Source: Dehalococcoidia bacterium
Lineage (GTDB): Bacteria; Chloroflexota; Dehalococcoidia; Dehalococcoidales; BS750m-G39
DNA: 5,286 bases
Reading direction: 5' to 3'
Assembly (NCBI GenBank): GCA_030640325.1
Contig: DAOWJM010000130.1
Location: 1 to 5,286, forward strand
Part shown: in pieces, positions 1 through 5,286 of the stretch
Layout of the letters: every line of letters begins with the position of its first letter
How positions within the stretch are numbered: the first letter of the stretch is position 1
Notes under the pieces: generated by a model
Seen by the model: the letters and a program-made list of their open reading frames with translations, nothing else
What the model was told of the DNA's origin: nothing
The model's database searches: none
Translations under genes and position numbers: made by a program

Positions 1-515
1 AGTTGCTTCATCTTGAAGAACAGGGGCACGATGAGAATCGGGGCTAGGGTGGTCAGAATCAAACTGAGCAGGACCACGACCCCCCAGGTGAGCAGCCACC
101 AGATTTGAGGGAAGCTGGTGATGAACCAGTAGACGGCGGCTACAATACCAGTGCCAAAGAGCAGGCTTAATACCCCGCTCTTGGCTTCATCGCCTAACCA
201 GCCACCGAGTGTTTGAATAGACAGCCCATAGCGGTGGGGGAGGACGAAGCCACGGTAGTAGCTTAGCGGCGCTGATAGCACTCCGTAGCCCAGCATTAAG
301 ACGACAAAGTAAATACTAGCCGCTGGAACTATAGGTAAAGCGAGCAGCCCGGTTAGCTTTATAGAGAGACCACCGAACGCCAGCATTAGCAACAAAATGC
401 CAGCTAGCGTCAGGTCACTGAAGGCCAGCCATCTCCCGGCTTCGGCGTATTTTCTCGCCTGCTCCTGCCTTTCTTGGTTTAAGATTGGCTCTTCTATTTG
501 GTTTGGGTGAGACAT
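1..515 (-). CDS. STE24-like M48 family membrane metalloprotease, N-terminal part (3' end outside window)
   Basis: The 171 visible residues begin MSHPNQ and match the N-terminal membrane domain of CAAX prenyl protease 1 / STE24-type M48 peptidases. A hydrophilic start of about 30 residues is followed by hydrophobic segments near 33-54, 58-82, 114-134 and 138-165. Residues 83-112 carry the family signature PLSYYRGF, RYGLS.QT and GWLGDEAK. Residues 157-169 (LAPILIVPLFFK) match the usual sequence after the fourth segment. These enzymes are zinc proteases of the cytoplasmic membrane. In bacteria they resemble HtpX-type quality-control proteases. The catalytic HExxH would lie beyond the left edge, so activity cannot be confirmed. 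The start is bounded by an in-frame TAA four codons upstream. No good Shine-Dalgarno sequence is seen, so translation may be coupled to the DUF2344 gene that ends 12 bases earlier. It is probably the third gene of the operon. Confidence 0.85.
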   Translation of the reverse strand, partial: MSHPNQIEEPILNQERQEQARKYAEAGRWLAFSDLTLAGILLLMLAFGGLSIKLTGLLALPIVPAASIYFVVLMLGYGVLSAPLSYYRGFVLPHRYGLSIQTLGGWLGDEAKSGVLSLLFGTGIVAAVYWFITSFPQIWWLLTWGVVVLLSLILTTLAPILIVPLFFKMKQ

Positions 516-527
516 ATGCGATATCAG

Positions 528-1175
528 TTAGCCTGTTTTTAGCATAAGTTTGGTGCGGTGGATGGAATGGGGATATTGGGCGAAGCCTAGGGCTGCGGCG
601 ACCTGCTCCGGTCTTCCCGAACCACCGCTATCACAGCGCAACCTCATGCCTATGGTGCAATAGCCACTATGCCAATCAATAAGCCACAGGTCATCAATTA
701 AAGTCCTCAGGTCGTAGTTGCGGGTGCCGGTATCCCTTTGATGGTGCCAGGGCAAGTGCTTCGTCGATAGCAGAGAGGCGAGTGCTGACTCTATACCCTG
801 TTTGTCCTTTTCCGTTTCTACCTCAACCTTATATTCGGCGTAGCCGACCTGCGATTGTAGAGATGGCATGGTTGGGGCTACCGAATAAACCTGTAGTATT
901 TCAATGCCAGGTGGCAATTGCTGACTTACCGCGGTGGTGAAGAAATGTGGGGAGACCCATTTGGTGCAAAAGATATCCATTAGCTCGGCTTGGCTAGTTA
1001 CCCCCACCGGTAGGGGTGCAGCCAGTGATATCCGGGGGTGGGGGCTAAATCCCTCGGTGTAGGCCAGTGATATCCCGGCTCGGTGCAGGGCTCTTTGCCA
1101 CAGACGCATTACATCCAGATGGGAAATGAACTTTATCTCTTCTCCTCGGCAGAACCTAATCCGCAGTCGCTGCAT
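528..1175 (-). CDS. DUF2344 / TIGR03936-type radical-SAM-associated protein
   Basis: This 215-residue protein matches the DUF2344 family (radical SAM-linked protein). Visible motifs are RGEEIKFISHLDVMRLWQRAL (in two parts, about 10-20 and 21-30), EGFSPHPRISLAAPLPVG at 41-58, and the C-terminal SGGSGRPEQVAAALG at 183-197 followed by IHRTKL. In many anaerobes this domain is fused to, or encoded beside, a B12-binding-type radical SAM protein, often near RNase G or ribosomal protein L21 genes. Its biochemical role is not established. Here it stands alone, and no radical SAM gene is visible in the window. The ATG is supported by a strong purine-rich ribosome site (AAGGAAAGG at 1177-1185). The start lies inside the end of the CNNM/CorC gene (20-base overlap), which implies co-transcription and probable translational coupling. 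The length fits a free-standing member. The family call is confident; the function is not. Confidence 0.88.
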   Translation of the reverse strand: MQRLRIRFCRGEEIKFISHLDVMRLWQRALHRAGISLAYTEGFSPHPRISLAAPLPVGVTSQAELMDIFCTKWVSPHFFTTAVSQQLPPGIEILQVYSVAPTMPSLQSQVGYAEYKVEVETEKDKQGIESALASLLSTKHLPWHHQRDTGTRNYDLRTLIDDLWLIDWHSGYCTIGMRLRCDSGGSGRPEQVAAALGFAQYPHSIHRTKLMLKTG

Positions 1176-2433
1176 GCCTTTCCTTGGTCAGTAGAATCTT
1201 CTCGATTTTCATCCCCCGCATCTCAGTTATAACTATCTTCAACCCCTTATACCTTAGCTGCTCACCTTGCTTTGGTATGTGCCCCAGAAGGTCGAGGACA
1301 AAGCCGGCTACTGTCTCATAGTCACCGCTGGGTATGTCTAAGTCCATCTCTTCATTTGCTTCCTCAATGCGCATTCCGCCATCGATTTGGAAGGTGTTCT
1401 CGCTGATTGTTTCATACTCCTTTTCTATCGCCGCCAGCTCATCACCTACTGGACCGACGATTTCTTCCACTAGCCGGCTGAGGCTGACTATACCTGCGGT
1501 GCCGCCGAACTCATCGACCACCACCGTCATCCGGTAGTTTTTATCCCTCATCTCGGCAAAGAGCTCATTGATTCGTTTGGTCTCAGGGGCAAAGTAAGCC
1601 GGGCGAATCAGGTCATCAATGACACCCTCATTATTGATAGTTCCCTTAGCCTGAGCCATAACTATATCCTTTACCGAAAGGATGCCGATTACATTGTCCA
1701 TGTTATCCTCATATACCGGAAACCGAGATAGCGGCGATTGGGCATAGAGACTGAGAAAATCGGTTAGTTTGGTTCCCTTTTCTACCCATACTACCTCGGT
1801 GCGTGGTACTATAACCTCCCTGACCGGGCGGTTGCCAAACTCAAATACCTTGTGCAGCATCTCAGCCTCTTCCTCCTCCACCGTCCCCTCTTTATGCCCC
1901 ACCGATATCATGGTTCGGATTTCCTCCTCGCTAGCCAAAGACCTGGGCACCGGCGTCCCGCCCAACAGTTTACTAAATCCTGAAGCAATCCAGCTCAGTG
2001 CCACCACAAATGGGGTAAGCAGCCAGGAGAGCGCCTCTATCGGTCGAGCAAATACTAGTGATAACTTCTCAGCATGCTGGGTAGCTATGGTTTTGGGGGT
2101 AGTCTCACAGAATACCAAGAGAAGGATGGTTACTCCTATGGTAGCAATGAGGATGCCCCACTGCTCCCCCCAGATGCGGATGGCTAGGAAGGTAGCTAAG
2201 GCAGCAGCGGCGGTGTTTACCAGGTTGTTACCCAGCAGGACGGTAGATAGAAACTTCTCCGGTCGCTCCACCATCCTGGCGACTCGTTTTGCCCCCCGTA
2301 CCTTGGTGTTAACCAGATGCTCAACCCTTATCCTCTGTAAGGAGATAAAGGCTGTTTCCGAACTGGAGAAGAAGGCTGATAGCAGGAGGCAGAGGATGAG
2401 AAACACCAGGTACAGTGTTTCAATACCGGACAT
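1156..2433 (-). CDS. CNNM/CorC-family transporter (DUF21, CBS pair, CorC_HlyC), hemolysin-like
   Basis: This complete 425-residue membrane protein of the CNNM/CorC (HlyC/TlyC-like) family is likely a divalent-cation exporter, with Mg2+ the probable substrate. The older label 'hemolysin' is historical. The DUF21 domain spans about 1-155, with hydrophobic segments near 5-24, 61-84, 92-109 and 132-153. Its signature positions are visible: SSSETA (23-28), GNNLVN (68-73) and E110 followed by PK (113-114). These Ser, Asn and Glu positions correspond to the ion-binding centre known in CorC/CNNM structures. Two CBS domains follow: about 204-262 (PLSRFPVYED, IGILSVKDI) and about 272-328 (MTVVVDEFGGTAGIVS). 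They bind nucleotide in relatives. A CorC_HlyC domain at about 340-417 ends the protein. The ATG is preceded by GGGGTG at 2441-2446 with 7-base spacing, which supports this start. It is the first gene of the three-gene minus-strand run, with a strong promoter upstream. Confidence 0.94.
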   Translation of the reverse strand: MSGIETLYLVFLILCLLLSAFFSSSETAFISLQRIRVEHLVNTKVRGAKRVARMVERPEKFLSTVLLGNNLVNTAAAALATFLAIRIWGEQWGILIATIGVTILLLVFCETTPKTIATQHAEKLSLVFARPIEALSWLLTPFVVALSWIASGFSKLLGGTPVPRSLASEEEIRTMISVGHKEGTVEEEEAEMLHKVFEFGNRPVREVIVPRTEVVWVEKGTKLTDFLSLYAQSPLSRFPVYEDNMDNVIGILSVKDIVMAQAKGTINNEGVIDDLIRPAYFAPETKRINELFAEMRDKNYRMTVVVDEFGGTAGIVSLSRLVEEIVGPVGDELAAIEKEYETISENTFQIDGGMRIEEANEEMDLDIPSGDYETVAGFVLDLLGHIPKQGEQLRYKGLKIVITEMRGMKIEKILLTKERHAATAD

Positions 2434-2488
2434 ATAGCATCACCCCGCTCTTAGCTCCAATAAAACCCCTAAATAGTCCCTTTCCGTC

Positions 2489-2517
2489 ATCATAGCATTG
2501 GCTAGTAGGTGTGTCAA
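2489..2517 (-). promoter_or_regulatory. Sigma-70-type promoter for the CNNM / DUF2344 / STE24 operon
   Basis: Read on the minus strand, a perfect -35 box TTGACA (2517 down to 2512) is followed by a 17-base spacer and the -10 box TATGAT (2494 down to 2489), which matches the consensus at five of six positions. Transcription would begin near 2481-2483. That leaves a leader of about 48 bases before the ATG at 2433, including the GGGGTG ribosome site. Position, strand and spacing all suit the downstream operon. The -35 box sits in one arm of the palindrome at 2510-2550, so a regulator or transposase bound there could affect it. No experimental start site is available. Confidence 0.75.
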
Positions 2518-2550
2518 AACACTGTACTCGTCCAGTACATTAGTGACACA
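2510..2550. repeat. Imperfect palindrome overlapping the -35 box (operator-like or transposon-end remnant)
   Basis: The outer arms TGTGTCA (2510-2516) and TGACACA (2544-2550) are perfect complements. Inside them, TGTACT (2523-2528) and AGTACA (2534-2539) form a second perfect pair around a 5-base centre. The two symmetry axes differ by one base (2530 and 2531), so the whole is nearly a single nested palindrome. It could be a protein-binding operator for the operon promoter, or the remnant end of an insertion element carrying an outward -35 box. The sequence alone does not decide between these. Confidence 0.6.
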
Positions 2551-2582
2551 TAGCTTCCTTCCTTGCCATTGTCCTCTTTGTT

Positions 2583-2666
2583 TGTCATTGCGAGCCGAAG
2601 GCGTGGCAATCTCGGTGGTGGGGTGTTTCTGGAGATTGCTTCGGCACTTTGTGCCTCGCAATGACA
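2583..2666. repeat. 84-base palindromic dispersed repeat (TGTCATTGCGAG ends)
   Basis: The element begins TGTCATTGCGAG (2583-2594) and ends with the exact reverse complement CTCGCAATGACA (2655-2666). Further inward both arms carry a shared GGCAATCTC / GAGATTGCT-like core, with unequal spacing. The right arm holds a small hairpin, GGCAC-TTT-GTGCC (2643-2655). From general knowledge, near-identical palindromes with this end sequence are scattered through intergenic regions of many bacteria and are often mis-annotated as small proteins. No transposase or clear target-site duplication is visible, so this is a non-autonomous or relic element. Confidence 0.8.
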
Positions 2667-2880
2667 CAAGAAACTACAAAGGCTTGTTCTCAACTTAAGG
2701 TGGAAGATACCCTCATACTTTGAAGTGTCACCTATCTATCTGAACGAGAGCAACCAGCTATTTGAGATTATTTAACAGGCTCGTTCTTCCCACCACCCGC
2801 CCTCGGGGACTTTGCCCCCAATCCCCTGCTTTATTGGAGAGGGGTTGTATCCCTGCTCCCTTGCTTTAACTGGGGTGTCT

Positions 2881-2902
2881 AAGAGGGGCGTAAGCCCCTC
2901 TT
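2881..2902. repeat. 9-bp perfect hairpin with GTAA loop
   Basis: AAGAGGGGC (2881-2889) and GCCCCTCTT (2894-2902) pair perfectly around GTAA, a GNRA-class tetraloop if transcribed rightward. No T-run follows on either strand, so it is not a standard intrinsic terminator. It lies within the 2761-2990 element. Confidence 0.7.
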
Positions 2903-2914
2903 CTTAAAAAACCT

Positions 2915-2942
2915 TCCCCCTCTCCCTTGAGGGAGAGGGGGA
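2915..2942. repeat. 12-bp perfect GC-rich hairpin with four-base loop
   Basis: TCCCCCTCTCCC (2915-2926) pairs perfectly with GGGAGAGGGGGA (2931-2942) around the loop TTGA. It is very stable as RNA or as a DNA cruciform. It lacks a following T-run on the plus strand, and on the minus strand only a mixed stretch follows. It is another palindromic unit inside the 230-base element. Confidence 0.7.
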
Positions 2943-2948
2943 TACAGG

Positions 2949-2963
2949 TCGAAGACTCTTCGA
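2949..2963. repeat. 15-base palindrome TCGAAGA-C-TCTTCGA
   Basis: Two perfect 7-base arms flank one central C. It follows immediately after the GC-rich hairpin inside the 230-base element and lies 74 bases before the tsaD start. It could be part of the mobile repeat, or a dimeric protein site near tsaD. Nothing further can be seen. Confidence 0.5.
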
Positions 2964-3019
2964 GGGGTGAGGGTGATAAATAATCTCAAAGGAACACATT
3001 ATTCCACTAACGGTGTCTA

Positions 3020-3028
3020 TGCTATAAG
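3020..3028 (+). promoter_or_regulatory. Extended -10 promoter for tsaD, possibly giving a leaderless transcript
   Basis: TGCTATAAG matches the extended -10 pattern TGnTATAAT at all but the last base. No good -35 hexamer is seen at the usual distance, which extended -10 promoters can tolerate. Initiation about seven bases downstream would fall around 3034-3037, at or just before the tsaD ATG. An alternative, overlapping -10 is TATGCT at 3018-3023. Confidence 0.45.
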
Positions 3029-3036
3029 CCAGAGGT

Positions 3037-4014
3037 ATGAAAATCCTGGGTATCGAGACCTCTTGCGATGAAACAGCGGCGGCAGTGGTGGAGGATGGGG
3101 CTAGAATCCTGTCCAATCAGATTGCCTCTCAGGTGGAAATCCATGCCCGCTATGGGGGGATTGTCCCCGAAGTAGCCTCCCGTCAGCATATCTTATCCAT
3201 TATCCCCATACTAAAGCAGGCAATGGCTGAGGCTGAAGCCGCCTGGAGCGATTTGGCTGGCATTGCCGTCACTATCGGACCAGGTCTGGCTGGCTCATTA
3301 CTGGTGGGAGTAAATGTGGCTAAGGCTATTGCTTTGGCTCAGGGCTTGCCTCTTATCGGCGTTAACCACCTTGAGGGTCACATCTACGCCAACTGGCTGG
3401 CAGAACACAGCATTGATTTCCCTGTGGTGTGTCTTATTGTTTCTGGGGGACATAGTGATTTGGTGTTGATGAGGGGACACGGTGATTATGTTGTATTGGG
3501 ACGAACCCGAGATGATGCTGCCGGTGAAGCCTTTGATAAAGCAGCCAGAATATTGGGCTTGGGCTACCCCGGCGGTCCAGCTATTGAGCAGGCAGCCAGA
3601 GCGGGCACTGCTTCTATCCAGTTGCCTCGTGCCTGGCTGAAGGGGAGCAGCGACTTCAGCTTTAGTGGCGTTAAGACAGCGCTGCTGCGCTTGGTGGAAG
3701 GAGGCAAGGTGTCATCGGTGGCTGATGCCGCCGCCAGTTTTCAGCAGGCAGTGATTGATGTCTTGGTTGCCAAAACTGTGGCGGTAGCCGAGGAGCGCCG
3801 GGTGAAGCAGATTTTGTTGGCTGGGGGGGTGGCATCAAATGAACTGCTGCGGAACTGGCTGGCGGAAAAATCACCCCTCCCCGTCCTGGTTCCTGAGCCC
3901 ATATTGTGCACCGATAACGCAGCCATGATTGCTGCCTGTGGCTACTATTGCCTGCAGGTGGGCAAGATAGATGGCTTAGACCTGGATGTGGTGCCCAGCC
4001 TCAAGCTGGCTTAA
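3037..4014 (+). CDS. tsaD: tRNA N6-adenosine threonylcarbamoyltransferase TsaD
   Basis: TsaD (Kae1/YgjD/Gcp family) transfers the threonylcarbamoyl group from TC-AMP to A37 of ANN-decoding tRNAs. It is cytoplasmic and works with TsaB and TsaE, which are not encoded in this window. The 325-residue protein is complete and slightly short of the usual 335-350. Visible motifs are ETSCDET (7-13) in the N-terminal ASKHA fold, the metal-binding pair H111 and H115 in NHLEGH, IVSGGHSD (134-141), GRTRDDAAGEAFDKAARILG (155-174), GYPGGPAIE (176-184), FSFSGVKTALLR (207-218), LAGGVASN (261-268) and CTDNAAMIA (291-299) with the metal ligand D293. The start MKILGIETSCDET is canonical. AGAGG lies only one base before the ATG, too close for a normal ribosome site, so leaderless initiation is possible. 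The 3' end overlaps the convergent DUF2851 gene by 39 bases. Confidence 0.98.
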   Translation: MKILGIETSCDETAAAVVEDGARILSNQIASQVEIHARYGGIVPEVASRQHILSIIPILKQAMAEAEAAWSDLAGIAVTIGPGLAGSLLVGVNVAKAIALAQGLPLIGVNHLEGHIYANWLAEHSIDFPVVCLIVSGGHSDLVLMRGHGDYVVLGRTRDDAAGEAFDKAARILGLGYPGGPAIEQAARAGTASIQLPRAWLKGSSDFSFSGVKTALLRLVEGGKVSSVADAAASFQQAVIDVLVAKTVAVAEERRVKQILLAGGVASNELLRNWLAEKSPLPVLVPEPILCTDNAAMIAACGYYCLQVGKIDGLDLDVVPSLKLA

Positions 4015-5286
4015 ACGGCAGCAGTTACACCTACCTTGGCTGCATAAGGTGTTATAGATATGGATTAGCCCCTGCTGGCGCTGGGCTGAATTGACCAGGC
4101 TGCTGTTTAGCCCCAGCTGCTTCGTCATATGCCTTTCCACCGTGTTTGCCGCCAGCCTGGGATAACCGCGATAGAGCTCAAAGGTTTTTTCCTCAACCCC
4201 TGGTTGGGAGTTGACTTTTCCCCAGGCAAGGGTGAAGGGCAGGAGCACATTTATTGCAATATCAGCCGCTCGCCATCTGCCGAGGAGGGTCGGATTGTCG
4301 GTCTTGCTATCCAAGCCAAAATCAAGGTGGCTTGCCCAATAGCCATCGGCAGTGACCCCGAATCCCTTTTCTAATCTGAGGTAGCCCCCACTCACCGGCG
4401 CCTCCTTTATCATATCGACCGCCTCTTCAACTATCCCCCTTTCCCGGTAGCGGAGGATGAGGTAGCTCATAGCTGCTATACGGCGTAGGGGAAAGTTGTT
4501 TGGTCTGACCTTAAACAGGTGCCAGTCATCCTCGGACATCGCCTTGGTGCCATGTGAGGAAGCCCATAGCCCCTCCAGTTGGTCTGCCCACTCGTCGTCC
4601 TGATATTCCCGGTGTCCGTTCTGGCGCTGCGAGGGTAACAGCCCAGCTGTGCCCAGAAGTAGCGCCTGTAGCCGGGCGAGACGCTCTCCGTCTGATACTT
4701 CGCCCTGAGCCATAGACTGTAGAATCTGGAGTGGCAACCTTCTGGCTAGCTTGAGCATGGGCGGCTTATTCTTGGCATAACCTAGAGCCCCCATTATCCC
4801 CTGGTAAAGACACTGGCTTGCCTCCGTTTGGCTCAATTCGGCTTGAAACTCGGCAGCCTTGGCCCAAAACCGCTCCTCTCCAGCGCTATCTAGAAATTCC
4901 GCCAGGGTCTTGGTAGCCAAGCCTTTCGCTGTTTCGAGGCAAGGCATGCTGGAACAGGCTGGGGGATGAGCCAACCCCGCTCCATGACTGCTTGGACCCT
5001 CTAGGTATTTATCTAGGGCGAGGATGGGCGCTGTTTTTCCATTATGGAGCTCGGTAGCTGCCTGGCTGTTGTGCCACATAACCACATGCAGGATTACCCG
5101 GTTATAGGCTGGGTCTTGGTGATGCCGGTGAGCTTGCCAATCGCTGGATTTGACATGAACCTCTATATCCCCCTTTATTATCCCCTGGCTGGTGGCAATA
5201 ACTGCGTCCCGGAAATCAGCCCCTCGGTCATCATTCTTCCTTCCCGGGTAGATTATCCTTATCGGCTCACCGCCGGCTGTGGTCAG
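3976..5286 (-). CDS. DUF2851 family protein of unknown function (5' end outside window)
   Basis: The frame is open from the right edge to a TAA at 3976-3978, giving 436 visible residues. Counting from the edge, residues 1-69 carry the family's conserved N-terminal block: GGEPIRIIYPG, GADFRDAVI (22-30), GDIEVHVKSSDW (39-50), HRHHQDPAYNRVILHVV (53-69). The family usually has only some 20-30 more residues before this, so most of the gene is present. A GTG at 5085 lies in the middle of the conserved block and cannot be the start. The C-terminal NSAQRQQGLIHIYNTLC also fits the family and is followed by a cysteine cluster, C415, C420, C422 and C423. No signal peptide or membrane segment is seen in the visible part, so it is probably cytoplasmic. 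The function is not known. The D-x(n)-ExHxK layout of the N-terminal block recalls a PD-(D/E)XK nuclease-like core, which is only an inference. The gene converges on tsaD and overlaps it by 39 bases. Confidence 0.9.
   Translation of the reverse strand: MTTAGGEPIRIIYPGRKNDDRGADFRDAVIATSQGIIKGDIEVHVKSSDWQAHRHHQDPAYNRVILHVVMWHNSQAATELHNGKTAPILALDKYLEGPSSHGAGLAHPPACSSMPCLETAKGLATKTLAEFLDSAGEERFWAKAAEFQAELSQTEASQCLYQGIMGALGYAKNKPPMLKLARRLPLQILQSMAQGEVSDGERLARLQALLLGTAGLLPSQRQNGHREYQDDEWADQLEGLWASSHGTKAMSEDDWHLFKVRPNNFPLRRIAAMSYLILRYRERGIVEEAVDMIKEAPVSGGYLRLEKGFGVTADGYWASHLDFGLDSKTDNPTLLGRWRAADIAINVLLPFTLAWGKVNSQPGVEEKTFELYRGYPRLAANTVERHMTKQLGLNSSLVNSAQRQQGLIHIYNTLCSQGRCNCCRLSQLEAGHHIQV

Larger units (their letters stand above)
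2761..2990. repeat. 230-base element bounded by perfect 14-base inverted repeats (MITE-like)
   Basis: TTTGAGATTATTTA at 2761-2774 is exactly complementary to TAAATAATCTCAAA at 2977-2990. The interior is different in character from its surroundings. It is rich in C and G runs, holds three strong hairpins in its right half, and contains GGAGAGGGG (2836-2844), which is also complementary to CCCCTCTCC at 2917-2925. There is no open frame of note. The ends, size and structured core suggest a non-autonomous miniature element or a composite of intergenic repeats. No target-site duplication is obvious next to the ends, which weakens the transposon reading. Confidence 0.55.
2434..3036. other. 603-base divergent intergenic region with promoters and repeats, no convincing gene
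   Basis: This region separates the minus-strand CNNM operon from plus-strand tsaD. From left to right it contains the ribosome site and promoter of the operon, an imperfect palindrome at 2510-2550, an 84-base palindromic repeat at 2583-2666, about 95 bases (2667-2760) with no feature I can support, a 230-base inverted-repeat-bounded element at 2761-2990, and a short tsaD leader. The open frames here are short. They read through the palindromes on both strands and start without convincing ribosome sites, so they are treated as chance. Confidence 0.8.

Noticed and set aside
2442..2494. Possible leader peptide (MMTERDYLGVLLELRAG) ending four bases before the CNNM-side ATG context
   Set aside because: Its ATG codons lie within the predicted -10 box and upstream of the predicted transcription start, there is no ribosome site, and no attenuator structure follows.
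2440..2667. 75-codon minus-strand open frame just upstream of the CNNM gene
   Set aside because: Its first third is the translation of the 84-base palindromic repeat and its remainder runs across the operator-like palindrome and the promoter. The predicted transcript starts inside it. It has the typical look of a spurious repeat-derived protein.
2498..2698. 66-codon plus-strand open frame
   Set aside because: It reads through the same palindromic repeat on the other strand, has no ribosome site and resembles no protein family I know.
2742..2786. 7-base inverted repeat GAACGAG / CTCGTTC straddling the left end of the 230-base element
   Set aside because: Short arms 31 bases apart are easily explained by chance in a repeat-rich region, and the right end of the element has no counterpart.
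2881..2942. Hairpins as intrinsic terminators
   Set aside because: Neither stem is followed by a T-run on either strand, and no gene ends nearby; both flanking genes start from this region.
2904..3116. 70-codon minus-strand open frame overlapping the tsaD start
   Set aside because: It is antisense to the conserved N-terminus of TsaD and runs into the repeat hairpins. There is no family resemblance.
4027..4052. ACACCT / AGGTGT inverted repeat just after tsaD as its terminator
   Set aside because: The arms are only six bases with a 14-base loop, there is no T-run, and the stretch lies inside the DUF2851 coding sequence.
5083..5085. GTG as the start codon of the DUF2851 gene
   Set aside because: The frame continues upstream to the window edge with strongly conserved family residues, so the real start is outside the window.

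Overview
The window comes from a bacterial chromosome with roughly balanced base composition. It looks like ordinary housekeeping and conserved-hypothetical territory, not a mobile island. The combination of a stand-alone radical-SAM-linked DUF2344 protein, a DUF2851 protein, a STE24-type membrane protease and intergenic regions rich in dispersed palindromic repeats resembles anaerobic Chloroflexota such as Dehalococcoidia. That placement is an inference from gene content and repeat style. No rRNA or other phylogenetic marker was compared.

Left part (1-2433, minus strand): three tightly packed co-directional genes, read from right to left. First is a CNNM/CorC-type ion transporter (DUF21, CBS pair, CorC_HlyC). 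Its 3' end overlaps a DUF2344 (TIGR03936-type) gene by 20 bases. Twelve bases further on, in the same reading frame, an M48/STE24-like membrane metalloprotease begins and runs off the left edge. They look like one operon. A near-consensus sigma-70 promoter (TTGACA, 17-base spacer, TATGAT) lies about 55 bases upstream of the transporter start, with its -35 box inside an imperfect palindrome.

Middle (2434-3036): a 603-base divergent intergenic region with no convincing gene. It holds the operon promoter, an 84-base palindromic dispersed repeat with perfect 12-base ends, and a 230-base element with perfect 14-base terminal inverted repeats that contains three strong hairpins. It ends with an extended -10 promoter placed so close to tsaD that the transcript may be leaderless.

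Right part (3037-5286): tsaD on the plus strand, a complete gene for the t6A tRNA-modification enzyme, faces a DUF2851-family gene on the minus strand. The two converge and their coding ends overlap by 39 bases. The DUF2851 frame stays open to the right edge, so its true start lies outside the window.

I found no tRNA or rRNA genes, no CRISPR array, no intact transposase and no convincing intrinsic terminator. No new multi-gene system is evident. The most notable features are the repeats and promoter architecture of the intergenic region, the stand-alone DUF2344 gene, and the DUF2851 protein of unknown function.
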